NCBI RefSeq assembly: GCF_036370855.1
Contig: NC_088106.1
Location: 29,414,001 to 29,478,000 of the forward strand
Direction: 5' to 3'
Length of the DNA: 64,000 nt
DNA from: Dromaius novaehollandiae
Taxonomy: Eukaryota > Chordata > Aves > Casuariiformes > Dromaiidae
A program made the position numbers and the translations under genes. Shown one piece after another: positions 35,801 through 45,300 of this stretch (its first letter is position 1; every line of letters begins with the position of its first letter). The notes beneath the pieces were generated by a model. The model was not told the origin of the DNA and ran no database searches. It saw nothing but the letters and a program-made list of their open reading frames with translations.

Positions 35801-37785
35801 GTGAATCCTGGGGAAGTCTCTGGAAGCTCTCGCTGCTGCCTGAGCAACCTGGGGCACTGCGTTTCCCCTGCCATCAGCTGGCTGTGAAGTGTGGAAGAGC
35901 TCCATGCACCTGAAACATGACCTAGCTCCGGGACAGCTTGCGGGAGAGTCGAGTCCCCTGCCCGTCGCGCCTGGGTTCTGCGGGGCGGCTCCCCCATCCT
36001 GACGTGCACCCTGCCCGCGGGGGACAGGGGAGCTCGGGGGGGACGCGTCCCGTGGCACGTGTCCCCGGGCCTCTGAGCGTGCTTAGCAAACCCCGCCGAA
36101 GGGCTGAAAGGGGCTGGGTCGTCCCAAGCGCGCAGCTGCTCGAGAGGCACAGCTGGCGGCTCAAAGCCTGCCAATGGATTTTGTGTACCGTGGTTAGTTT
36201 ATCTGCAGCGCGGTTTTCCCCCACGTAGAGTGAGGAGACAACATACCGTTACGGTCTCTCCCCTCCGGTGGCCGTGATCTGTTGTTTCCATTTCCATCCT
36301 CCTGTAAACCTGTAAAATATAAACATGAGGTTGGCAGACGCTCCTCCTGGAGTACCGTGCAGCGTGGGCCCAGGAACGAAACACAGAGAGAGGCAGAAAT
36401 CGCCCCACGACAGGGTCAAAAAACATGTAAAAAAGCTGCAGAGTTCACAGTCATTAGATCTCTTCCCCTTGCGCTGCTCTTTCCTCCTCTGGAAACCTGG
36501 ATTTTAGCGTGCATCAGCCCTGCCCTGATGGGACCCAAGCTTTGGTCTCTGCTGTGCAGACCAAACCTCCCAGCTCATGGGGGGGGTCTAGATGAGGGAT
36601 TTCCAGTGCTACGGCACTGCGATATTTGCGTGCCACTGGCATGTACGAGGTTCTGGCAGTGGCTGAAGGCCAAGCACCCCTAAAGCTTTCCTCTGACCCA
36701 TCACAACAACCGAATTCAGGTGTCATCAGGATCCACCTTTCCTGCTTCATCTGTGGCATTGGTTGCAGCCCCTGCTGCTAGAGCATGAAGTCGCAGAAGG
36801 GAGACAGTACAATGTTTTAAACCCAGGTGGTCCCCCCAGGGCTCGCTTGTATTGGGGAAGGTATAAGATGCCCTGTTAGATGAGGCATGAGGATACCTTC
36901 TGTGCCAGCCCTGCCTACCCTTGTTGACCTGGACCTGGTTGTGTGATAGAGCTAGCTTTCCCCCGAGGTTTTAGAGCCAGGGCAGAAATATTCCTTTTCT
37001 CCTCTCGGCTCTGCAGCGAGGGGCTCCCCGCATTCGCAGCGCACAGCCGTGGCTGTTTGGAAGATCCCCTGGAGGGAGAGCAGCGAGGCCAGGGGAGACC
37101 GGCCCCAGACTGCGGCTATAAATGGCTCAGGGCAGTCGTGGCTGCAGACAAAGCCCAGGCACCCTGCAAACAGCTTTGTCCCTGTTTCCCTCTGCCGTAG
37201 GCACTGGTCTGGGGCTCAGCAGCCGAGCTCGCTCCCCGCTCCCTCCGCACGGCTGGCTGAGCCTGCGGGGGCTCCTCAGGGCTGTCGCGGGACAGAGCAA
37301 GGTGCCAACGCGGTCCTCGGATTCGTTCCCCTGCGCGTTGCCTCCTCCGCGCCCGGGCCGCGGAGCCGGGTGCTGCGCAGCATGCAGCACCGTGCCCTGC
37401 CTTGACGGGTGCGAGAGGAGGGCTTCTCCGGCACGAGGGCTGTGCAGCCGAGCCACGTTTCTACGGGAAAGTCTGAATCTGGGGGCTTTGCAGCACGCTC
37501 CTTTAAACAGAAGGGACAGAGGAGCGAGAAGGGCGAAACCCCAAACCCTGCTCCAAGGCTGCTGCTTGGCTCCGGCGCCGGCCGCGCAGCCGGTGCCGCA
37601 GCTGCAGCCTCCCTCCCTCCCTCCCTCGCCGCGGCCCCAGGCAGGGCTTTACCTGGGCTCGGGGCTGAGGCACTGCTCTCCGTCCGCCTGTCCCTCTGCG
37701 CTTTTTGCCTGCTTGTTGTCTTCTCGGGGTGGACAATAAGCAGCAAATTGAACCTGACCGCGCTGGGCTCTGCCTGGAAGTCCAT
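14924..37785 (-). CDS. KY: KY, kyphoscoliosis peptidase (complete, 11 coding exons)
   Basis: KY is a muscle protein of the transglutaminase-like fold, found at the Z-disc and known to bind filamin C. Loss causes kyphoscoliosis in mice and a myofibrillar myopathy in people. Joined in transcript order: 37653-37785, 33810-33872, 30942-31016, 30026-30064, 29183-29233, 27001-27083, 26500-26608, 22765-22882, 17326-17514, 16534-16724, 14924-15828. This gives 1,956 nt and 651 residues, near the size of human KY. Residues 1-148 are a variable linker with LLLIVHPEK and VEIHPRD motifs. The transglutaminase-like core is about 149-300, with likely triad Cys212 (SICEGYAG), His254 (DHAWNAV) and Asp269 (LLDSTW), all present. 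Residues 351-651 form three diverged beta-rich modules. The start at 37785 has a strong Kozak context (ACCATGG) and lies 13 residues before LLLIVH, as in human KY. A second in-frame ATG is at 37794. Confidence 0.95.
16534..16724 (-). CDS. KY: KY coding exon 10
   Basis: Acceptor CTTGTTCCAG, donor ACAG|GTAACA; 191 nt. It encodes YNEFYFLTHPALF, NNHFPDNSNWQLLKP and a stretch ending HPGTGVIQT, the segment after the transglutaminase-like core. The split codons at both ends agree with exons 9 and 11. Confidence 0.95.
17326..17514 (-). CDS. KY: KY coding exon 9 (catalytic His and Asp)
   Basis: Acceptor TTTCCTCTTAG, donor TTCAG|GTAAAG; 189 nt. It encodes IAGIQCMKLSGYSKGYGY, then DHAWNAVYLDGRWHLLDSTW, which carries the His and Asp of the transglutaminase-like triad. 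An alternative acceptor 8 bases downstream (GCAG at 17510-17507) would break the frame with exon 8. Confidence 0.95.
19459..19566. repeat. Old palindromic amniote repeat, copy 1
   Basis: The text runs CCAAATTTTA ... TAAATCTGGAGCAACTCCA ... GGATTTACACGACGTAACTGAG ... GGAACTGGCCC. The left and right arms are imperfect reverse complements, as in a MITE-like element common in reptile genomes whose ends read GGCCAAATTCTG. The family name is uncertain to me. The copy is heavily mutated. Confidence 0.5.
19717..19765. repeat. Old palindromic amniote repeat, copy 2 (fragment)
   Basis: AGGGCCAAGTTCTGCCC followed by CTCCCACTTGAAGTGG matches the left arm of the palindromic element seen 150 bases upstream. 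Only one arm survives. Confidence 0.4.
22117..22180. repeat. Old palindromic amniote repeat, copy 3 (fragment)
   Basis: GGGGCAAATTCTGCTC, a degenerate middle, then CCCCAGTGAAGTCAA fits the left arm and centre of the same element. The right arm is not recognisable. Confidence 0.4.
22765..22882 (-). CDS. KY: KY coding exon 8 (catalytic Cys)
   Basis: Acceptor CTTCCTGCAG, donor TGCAG|GTAAAT; 118 nt. It encodes YDVVGYHNKNQ, KPIDVLQTGKS and ICEGYAGLFEQMC. The Cys of ICEGYAG is the expected nucleophile of the transglutaminase-like core (residue 212). The exon is too short to appear as a long open frame and was found by reading the minus strand between exons 7 and 9. Its split codons give Glu with exon 7 and Ser with exon 9. 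Confidence 0.95.
23862..23887 (+). repeat. Poly(T) tract, 26 bases
   Basis: An uninterrupted run of 26 T. It is poly(A) on the KY coding strand. No retrogene or SINE body is recognisable next to it. Confidence 0.9.
24767..24821. repeat. Old palindromic amniote repeat, copy 4 (fragment)
   Basis: CAAAGCTCCTACTGATCTCAGTGGGAG followed by TTAGGCCAACGCTTCCGAAAATC resembles a repeat text common in turtle and crocodile DNA, with an inverted pair CTCCTACTGA/CTCAGTGGGAG. The family assignment is tentative. Confidence 0.35.
26500..26608 (-). CDS. KY: KY coding exon 7
   Basis: Acceptor CTTACAACCAG, donor TATAG|GTAGGT; 109 nt. It encodes VNVKNSVEELVTALLKQA and TDLEKVRAIWMWICHHI. The IWxWICHHI block is the typical start of the transglutaminase-like core in this family. 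Confidence 0.95.
27001..27083 (-). CDS. KY: KY coding exon 6
   Basis: Acceptor TTTCTTCACAG, donor AAAA|GTAAGT; 83 nt. It encodes YPWDKSSLKSLPVDLQQF and EKLDAYALK, a hallmark of KY just ahead of the core. It starts in phase 1 and ends in phase 0. Confidence 0.95.
27084..29182 (-). other. KY: KY intron 5
   Basis: A 2.1-kb intron. I see nothing beyond chance open frames, including a 215-codon frame on the + strand that resembles no known protein. Confidence 0.6.
29183..29233 (-). CDS. KY: KY coding exon 5 (51 nt)
   Basis: Acceptor CCACTGTGCCAG, donor CACG|GTAACT. It encodes FQKTEAPRPPSGKDLH and leads into AYPWD of exon 6, as in human KY (PGGKDAHAYPWD). A second AG 8 bases downstream would bring in a stop codon, which decides the start. 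It begins and ends in phase 1. Confidence 0.85.
30026..30064 (-). CDS. KY: KY coding exon 4 (39 nt)
   Basis: Acceptor CGTCGTTGCAG, donor AAAG|GTGAGG. It encodes LRKPSLRGRDNK, a basic linker. Phase 1 at both ends agrees with both neighbours. The residues are poorly conserved, so the call rests on splice sites, phase and order. Confidence 0.75.
30942..31016 (-). CDS. KY: KY coding exon 3 (75 nt)
   Basis: Acceptor GTTTCTCGCAG, donor AAAG|GTACGG. It encodes TQVTVEIHPRDTTPQLLKKL, close to the human segment with VEVHPRD and PQLLKKF. Phase 1 at both ends. Confidence 0.9.
31017..33809 (-). other. KY: KY intron 2
   Basis: A 2.8-kb intron. The 31.4-32.7 kb part is AT-rich with T and A runs; CpG-rich sequence begins near 33.0 kb and runs past exon 2. 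I see no extra exon. Confidence 0.6.
33000..34450. promoter_or_regulatory. CpG-rich block around KY exon 2
   Basis: CpG dinucleotides are dense on both sides of the 63-nt exon 2, in sharp contrast to the AT-rich sequence at 31.4-32.7 kb. It could be a second promoter or only a GC-rich stretch. The long open frames here (291, 207 and 163 codons) are expected by chance in such DNA. Confidence 0.45.
33810..33872 (-). CDS. KY: KY coding exon 2 (63 nt)
   Basis: Acceptor CATCCAATCAG, donor GAAG|GTAAGC. It encodes QQVPREPCKQTQAVTSYSNE. The TQAVTSYSN part matches the human PQVITSYNS segment just ahead of TQLTVEVHPRD. Phase 1 at both ends. Human KY has more residues between exon 1 and this point, so another small exon may exist that I did not find. 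Confidence 0.85.
33873..37652 (-). other. KY: KY intron 1
   Basis: A 3.8-kb, mostly GC-rich intron. I see no further exon with certainty. CTATAAATGG at about 37120 is close to an SRF or MEF2 site but is also found by chance. Confidence 0.55.
37653..37785 (-). CDS. KY: KY coding exon 1 (start codon)
   Basis: Starts ATG at 37785-37783 in ACCATGG and ends CCCAG|GTAAAG; 133 nt. It encodes MDFQAEPSAVRF and LLLIVHPEK, then a polar tail. The human protein has 13 residues before MLLIVHSEK, the same spacing, which decides the start. Confidence 0.9.
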
Positions 37786-38166
37786 GGTACCCATCAGAGC
37801 ATGGCCCGGCGCCGTGCCTCCCGCGGAGCTGCCGCCGCTCCCGGCCGCGGTGTTGGTTTTCCGCCCTTGGAGAGGCGAGTGGTCTGCCCCCAGGACGGAG
37901 CCCGCGCAGGCTGGCCCTGCCCGTCGCACCATTCGGCCCCTGCCAAAGCCTCCCCTAATGAAGAGGTTACAAGGCGCCTTTGAAAGGAAATCGCAGGAGG
38001 GCTCCGTTGCCCGGCGCGGAGGAAGGAGCCGCGGCAGAGGTCCCGTTTCATGCCCTCCGCTCCCCCCCCTCGCTGCCCTTTCGGCTCTGAGCACTTGTCC
38101 GCGCTCAAATCCCCCAGCAGCGCTGGTGAGCCGGGGGGCGATTTGCTTTCTGAAGCTCGCAGAAAT

Positions 38167-38176
38167 CCTTAAAAGG
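38167..38176. promoter_or_regulatory. KY: Perfect CArG box (SRF site) upstream of KY
   Basis: CCTTAAAAGG fits CC(A/T)6GG exactly, 382 bases upstream of the KY start codon, at the centre of an 18-base inverted repeat (AAATCCTT-AA-AAGGATTT). A CTAAAAAGAT close to the MEF2 consensus lies at 38211-38220. SRF and MEF2 drive many muscle genes, which fits KY. Confidence 0.5.
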
Positions 38177-39009
38177 ATTTCTCTCTCTCGGTTTGCACCC
38201 CGAGTGGAAACTAAAAAGATGCTTGGGCGTGTAAATACTAGCAGCAGCCACCGCAGAGAGCGGGCAGAGGGGGACGGCAGCCGCGCGGGGGGCTGCAGCC
38301 TCGCGCTGCGGGGAGGGAGCCGCTCCAGAGCGGGGCTTAGCAGCAGTTTTTGCAGGGGAGGTTTAGCCTTTCCGAGGCTTAGCGAGCAAAGCAAAGGTAG
38401 CGGGGGGAAGTGCACGGTGGAAAGGGGACTGTGCCGAAGCGGCCAAGGATCGGTCTCTTGCGCCCGTCATTGTGCCGGCCCGGCTCTCCGCAGGCTGCCG
38501 CAACGGGACGGCGCTCCCGCAAAGCGAAAGCCGTGGAAATCCTCTCTTCCTCGAAGCTCTCCGAGCCCCAAAACGGGGCAGGAGAAGGGCTACAGTAGGA
38601 GCTAGCAGCCCGGCGCAGCTGGCCCCGCAGCCTGGAGAAGGGGCTGGCAGGGGAAAGCTTTCTAATTTTACCGCTGGCCCGCGTCCCGCGCGAGCGCTGC
38701 CAGCGAGGCGTGTTTGGCCGGGGGTCTCGGGGGACCGGGCGCACCTGTGGGCCGGAGGGCTCTGCCGCGCGGGGACGGCACCCTGCCGCCCGGCACCCCT
38801 TCGGCCCCGGCGAGGCAGCGCGGCCCGGGCGCCGCCGGGCTTTTTGGGGGGGTCGCGAGCCCTCATCGCTGCGGGAGCCCCAGAGCACTTTGCTCTCCTG
38901 GCAGCGGTTCGGGGGGCAGCTGTTTCCAAGGCTGCGGGCAGGAGCTGGTGCTGCTGCCCGGTGTTAGGTTACTCGTGTCCCGAGAGGTGGGTTTTCCCCC
39001 AAGGACCTC

Positions 39010-39017
39010 TATAAAAG
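39010..39017 (+). promoter_or_regulatory. TATA-like box pointing away from KY
   Basis: TATAAAAG sits at the edge of the KY CpG-rich block, on the strand opposite to KY. It could start a divergent transcript. No downstream gene is recognisable. Confidence 0.3.
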
Positions 39018-39059
39018 TCCCGTTCCCTCCCAGCTCGCTGCCCCGTGCCTGCTCCTGAG

Positions 39060-41569
39060 CCCCTTCCAAGGCACGGACAGCCGACACGGCGCTCGGCTGG
39101 GGCCTCGCCATAAGCAGCGAGTTAACGGTGCTGGGATCCAACGGGAGGGAGGAGGGAAGGGAGCGCGGGGCAAGCGGCACGAGGGAGCGACAGATGCACA
39201 CCCGGGCACGCCGGGCTCGAGCGGGCGGACTTTCCAAGCCATCTGGGACTTGCCCGTCTCCAGCTCAGGTCCCCGAGATTTATGACTGCAGTGACTTTCT
39301 AATCGCAGTTTTGCCATCTGCCCGTTGGCCTTTAGCACTCCCCTCCTCACCTGTCACCGAGTCCTGCTGCCTCTGCCCGTGCCACCCCCGGGCAGACACC
39401 CTTTCCTCTCCATCGTCTGCACCGTCTCCCGCGTTTTAGCCCCCTTTGGGGTCCGTCCTTTCTCCCTCCTCTCCTTGGGCGTGCACGCTGGCTGATGGTC
39501 TGTCCTGAGCTGCTCATCAGCCCTGCCAAATCCCTTTTCTGCCGTCGCTCAGGTGCCCGCACCAAACCCGGCTCTGGCCTACGCGTCTTCCCACCAGCTC
39601 GCTTCTCTGCCGCTGCCCCCCACCTCGCCACGTGCCCCTTGACGCTGTCCGCTGCACGGCCTTGCCTTGCTCCTCCAGCAAAACCCCTCTGCTCCCTGAG
39701 ATCTTCTCTTAACCTGCTTCCGCTCTAGCCCCGGAGAGGGGATGGCTCAGCGGTGACAAGGAGAAAAACCTGACGGGGCTGCTGATGAACGAAGGCTTCA
39801 CTGCTGGAACGTGAACGTGAACTGGACGCGGCGGTCTGGTGCAGCCCGGGACCTCCGCAGCCAAGCTCGTGGGGCTGCCTGCACCGTCGCTGCCGCCGCT
39901 TCCCTCCTCGGAGCTGCGTTTCTCCAGCCTTCCGCCCTGGCAGGCTGTAAAAACCGGGTAGTCACAGCTAGCTTTTAGTCCTTTTAATGATGAGCTTGAT
40001 GTTGCTGGCCCAGCTGCTCGCAGATACCGGTCCTGCCGCTGCGATCTGAGCAGCTCGCGGCTGTCTCTGTTACGGCAGCTCAGCTGCTCCCAGCCCAAAT
40101 GGGTTTTCAGTGAAATCAAAGAATTCGCAGGAAGTTTCTGCTTCCCAAAAAATAATGATCCTCAGGGGAAGAGGCAACTGCTTTTGGAGGGGTTTGTTTG
40201 CATTTTATTTTTTCCTACTTTTTTTCACTGCAAAGAGATAGCTTAAGAGGAAGGGGAGGTTTCCGACCGTCTTTTCGTAACGGTGCCATAAGCCCAGAGG
40301 CTTCGCCTGGGGAGGGTGCTGGCACCTCCCCCTGCAGCGTCAAGCCTGGTTGTAGCCCCGCAGCGTTTGAGGGAGTTTTAAAGCTGTGCAATTTCTCATG
40401 CATGGGAAATCTGTCATTGGCCCAAGCCAAGGTCAGGACCAGCAGCATCTGTCTGTGCGCCAGGATATTTTTGAAGTAAAAAATTTACGATTTGGGGAGG
40501 GAAAGGAGAAAGCCTTTTAGTGTTGTGTTGATTTTAAAATGATGGCAGCTCTATTAATTTGCTGCAGGATTGAAGATGTTCACCTAAGTCCCAGGCCAGG
40601 GAAAAAGGGAAGCGATCAGAGCAGCACGACTACATGTATTTACCACTTTGGTGTCGTTCCGACAGGGGCGATCTGGGCGACGAAGAGGCTATACAAATGT
40701 AGAGCAAGAATTAGGTTATTTAAATCCCCTTGGATAGAAAAGAAAATTACAGGCTTCATTCCTGAAGAAACTGTTTTAACTCTTCTACGGGTATTTTGCC
40801 TTAAGCGTGTTTTGGTCACTCACACCAGCTCCAGCAGGACGTGCGGTGGGAAGCAGCTCTGCCGCTCTGGAGGGTTGTTGCTGGTTCAGCCTCAGTCCTG
40901 CTAGGGCCACAGCTGTATCTGAGGGTGCCCAAATACTTTGAGATTGTCCTCAGTTTTAACCGAGACCGTTGTAGGTATCTGCACCTGGAGAAAAACGCTA
41001 GGGCTCCCCTTGTTCTCAGTGGAGAGCCACGGGGAGGCTTGCAGGGCAAGCTCTTTTGATGTGCCCTGGCTGTCCACCTTGCAGGGAGATGCCCTCCCGC
41101 CTTGGAGGGCTGCCTCCTCTCTGCCCCCTGGAAGGGAGGCCTCAACGCTGCTGACCTCTGAAGGTGGACAAGGTGAGCCCCCACCCCTGTTCCTCCTGGC
41201 TTTGGAGTGCCTTCAGTTTTGCTGCCAGCCTGAGCCACCATGGAAGGGCCCAGCTTTCGTGACCTGCTGTTGTGCGCCTGGCTTGGGAAAACCAGGCCTT
41301 TTTGGGAGCTGGCTGAATTTGCGCAGCTCAGCAGTCACCAGCCTTGCTCGGAAACTTGGACCTGGATGCTGAATCCCGCTGGTGTTGTTTGGTGTGTCAC
41401 CGGTGGCAAGGTAAGTACAACCGTAGCCGGTCAGACCAAAAGTACACCTAGACTTGTGCCTTGCCACCCACAGTGGCTGGTAGGGGATGCCTAAGGGAAG
41501 CATGAGAAGAAAGCAAGAGGGCAATGCTTTCTCCATGACAAGCCCCCCTTGCTTAAGGCAACTTGTAAT
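39060..41569. other. Intergenic, KY upstream flank
   Basis: About 2.5 kb with no gene or repeat that I can support; mixed GC content. Confidence 0.6.
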
Positions 41570-42300
41570 TTAGGGAATTCTGTGGTCACCGTATTTACTG
41601 GTTCCTGATGGACTTTTCTGCCACAAATTTGTCTGATTGATTTTGGAACTACCTTTCAGGTTTGGCGTTGATGACACCTGTGGGTAATGAGCTCCACAGG
41701 TTAATACACGCTGTTTGAAAATCTCTGCCTGGCCCTGCCATTTGAGGCCTATTGGTTCATGTGTTTTGAGAAGTCATGGTGCCCTTTCCTCTCCCTGTGC
41801 TGTCGATGAATGCGTGTGCCTACAGCAGTAGTCACCTCTTTTCCAAGCTGGAGGGCCCCAGCCTGTTTCTTCTCTCTGTGCAGGAGTCACTGCTGATCCT
41901 CCTCCTCCTCTGTGCCTTGGTAAGGTTGACCAAAGCCCTTCTGAGACGAGGGACGGGGACCGGACATGCCGTCCCACGTGCAGGCGCAACTGGCTTTCGA
42001 CAGCGGCACGCTGATGATTTCTGTTTTGTTCTCTGTGCCCTTTCTACTAAAGTCCTGTCCTAGCATTATCCTTGCTTTGTTTGCCTGCCACTGAGCTGGT
42101 ATTTTCACAGAACGATCCACAAAGGCTCCCAAGATCTTCTTCCTGACTCAGAATAGCTAATTTAGAACCCATTATTGTGGGCACATGTGTATATATTCGG
42201 AGTTTGGTTTTTTCACATCCATTACTTTGCATTTATAGACATTGAATTTCAGCTGCCATTTTCTTTCTCAATTGCAAGTTAACTTTGAAGCTCCAGGACT
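41570..42300 (-). mobile_element. CR1 LINE fragment with end of reverse transcriptase, decayed
   Basis: Read on the minus strand, 42258-42220 encodes WQLKFNVYKCKVM, the conserved block after the FADD active site of CR1 reverse transcriptase. Downstream on that strand, text such as AGCTTGGAAAAGAGG (41836-41850) and AACCTGTGGAGCTCATTACCC (41683-41703) follows in the order found in reptile CR1 elements. Small indels break the frame. The active-site part itself is missing or unrecognisable. An old, 5'-truncated, inactive copy. Confidence 0.8.
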
Positions 42301-45300
42301 CGTTTGTGTTGTATAACACATTACAATTGCACTCTGATGAGTTTTAATCTACTCTTCTGGCCTGCCTGTCCTTTCTTTCTGCTTCCGACGGAGCTGTACC
42401 ACACCGAATTTGCTCTCCTTCCAGCAGCTTCCACGCCACAGACTGCTCAAACGCTCTGTTCGCCTTGCAGCTTCTGCTGTGTCAGCAGCTGCGCTCTGTG
42501 ATTTAAGACAGCAGCAGAACTTTCCACTGAACTATAAACCCTTGTATTCAGTTTCCCGGTATCCGCACAACCAGGAAGCGGACCGGTGGCCGGGATAGTC
42601 CCGGGAGGAGAGGTCAGGACGTATTTAGATTGCAGCAAGACAATGAGGTTTGTTCGTGTGCGCAGAACTGAACCGAGCGCCACCAAACCCGGGAGGAAAC
42701 GCTGCCGGGGCACTCCTTCAAGTTCGCAGTCCACCTGCCTCCTTTTCCAGTGTGGACATAGCTGTGCCCGGACGGGAGAGCGCCTGTTTTCTGGGAGCAG
42801 GCAGTGCTAGCATCTCGCGCGGGGCTGCTGGTCGCGTCCTCCGCCGGCGTGGTCTGCGTAACGAGCGATCTTCTGGCGTGGGGACGTATCAGCCAGGCTC
42901 GGCCAGCCCGTGGTGTTAGTGCGACGGCACAACACGGCCCTCGCCGCTCCCCGGGGGTGCGGGTCTCTCCTGTGCTGCCGGCACAGGGGGTTGCACCGTG
43001 CACGCGCTAACTGCGGGCTGGCAAAACGCCGGTGCAGTCAGTGGGGGCTTCCCATGGATGCCGGAGGGGGCCAACATGATCGGCACCTCTCTTCTGGAGC
43101 TGGCTGGGGAGCGGAGTTTGGGGAGTACGAGCGTCCCATCTCTGCAAATATTTGTGTAGGTTTCTGCTACTTTTCCACTGAGAAGTGGCATTGTCGTGAC
43201 TGCTGCTGCTCTTTTTTCTTTGAAGAATGAGCTTTCAGCACCCAAAGGTTCAACAAACGTTTTGATAAGGTTTTTGAAAATGAGAAAAGCCAACATTCAT
43301 GCCCTACGGCAAAGCAGCGTATGAGCGGCCTTGTCTCCTCGTTCCTTCCATCCTCAGCGATTTCGGGTGGCTTTAGAAGGCTGTTTCTCCTCTCTCTGTG
43401 CAGCGGCAGCTGGATGTTGCCGCCTGCAGCGAGACCAGCCCAAGGCAGGGCTGCTGCTGTCCCGAGCGCACAGGGTACGTTGCTGCTGCAGGGAGGGAGC
43501 CGGCCGGCAGGACGTTTGCCAGAAAAGGTTGCCAGTGCTTGAGAGCTATGCTGTCTTGTCTGTCAGAGCATGGATCTGTTGACCTTCAACGTGCTGCTTG
43601 GCTTACTTTTCATTGCTGGCCTTTCTAGATGGGGAGAGCGATTCTGGCCGGGCTCAGCGCAGTCATTAAGGCATTAATCCTTTTATAATCTCCAAATAAC
43701 TCATCCTTTGAAGGCAGTGCAGGGGACTGAGGCAAGTGTGACAGACCCCCCCTCCCTGTGACCTCGCTTGGAGGCCAGCGAGCTCTCCTGGCTGCCACTG
43801 GTCCCTGGAAGAGGTGGTGTCCTCTCCAAACCACCCTGAGACCAGCTCTCAAAATGGCTCCTTCAGCTTTTCCAGGAACAGTCTTTGGATACCCTGCGGT
43901 AGGTTTAGGGAGCATTGCTGAGGTGTCCCAGTAACCTGAATTATGCATTAGCCATGCCCTTGGGCAACATGCTTTATTGTTAACCGCTTATCATAAAATT
44001 GTCCTCAGACAAGCTGGGTTAATGTACACTGCAAAATACGTCTGAGATAGGTAATACAGTTACAAATGTTTTAAGAGACATAGGTGAAAAGATGAAGGGA
44101 AAAAAGCATGCTATATCTACTTACAGTAGTAACGAACATGAGAGCAGACTGGCTTTCTTGACGCACCCCTTCTCAGCAACTCTAGCTTTTTGCATAGTCT
44201 CGTATTGTGCAAATGTGGTGGAGATTTTATAGCTATTCTCCTTTTTAGAGTCCTCTAGATTACCTAGGCAGGTTTGAGCCTTTCCCTTAAAGCCTATTCC
44301 GGCTTTTTAAGGAGACATCCTGGCCCCTTCTAATTAAAATAAGCAGCGTGTCACTTCCTGAGAGCTGCAGGAGGTACTTTGCTAGACCAAGTGCCATCTT
44401 TTGTAGTCTATCAGCTCTTTCCCTCGTTGACCCCGTAGACACAAGGGCTACCTCCTCTGCCCGGTCTTCCTAACGCGTAAGTCAGCTGGAGGCTCAGCCT
44501 GGTTGCTTGGAGACCAGTGTGCAGGGGAGTCGCCCTGGAGCTTGTGGGCACCTCTCTGAAGCACACCTGCCAAAACGCGGTCTCAGGTGCCTCTGAGATA
44601 AGAACCTGGTGCTTGTCGGGACTTAAGGAGGTGTTACGGTGCCAGTAGGAGATGGATGAACACATCTAGGGGGAACCGGGCCTGGTTTTGGTACCTGTTG
44701 TCCGTTGGACCAGAGGTGCTGCACGTGTTCCCAGGACCCGGCGTGACACAGAAGAGGCCTGCCATGTCCCTCACCACACACGGAGCTGGCTGGCCGGAGG
44801 AACGTGCCCAAGGGGAGGCAGGACTGTTTCCTCCACACGTAAACGCACGGGTTCTTGCCAAGGACCGGGAGGTACGTGCTGCCTGGAGCTGCCGCGTCCT
44901 TGCGCTGTGCTGTGGGCAGCGGTGCTATTCGCAGAGCGGGGACGAGAGCACGGGTTCGCTCTACCAAGTTAGCACTACTGGCGTTCCCCTTCACCACCTC
45001 TCCAGCCCTCCTCCAGGGCCACACCTTCTCCTAGACACGCGTTGCTCCCATTCCCACCGAAAACGTCAACGACACGCACGTAGCACTGTCGTTTTCCCCT
45101 GCCACGCTGCTACCTTCCCGTGGCGGGTGGCTGAGGCGCTTCCTGAAGACCCGGGCAGGTTGCGGTAGCACGCAATACCGGCCAAGTACGGGCTGCCTGC
45201 TCCCTTCTGCGTTCAGTGCCATTCATCCCGGCCATGGGAGACATCCAAAACATCAAATCAGTTCTGCTCCTGCCAAATCGTCACTCTTTCCCAGGTATTT

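Larger units (their letters stand above)
37200..38950 (-). promoter_or_regulatory. KY: CpG-rich 5' region of KY
   Basis: Dense CpG covers the first coding exon and about 1.1 kb upstream of the start codon. A perfect CArG box lies at 38167-38176. The transcription start is not visible. The overlapping 379-codon and 398-codon open frames on both strands are GC-rich chance frames. Confidence 0.6.

Noticed and set aside
37276-38605. 379- and 398-codon open frames on opposite strands over KY exon 1
   Set aside because: Both are chance frames in CpG-rich DNA. Only the 44 codons of KY exon 1 inside the minus frame are supported, by similarity and splice site.
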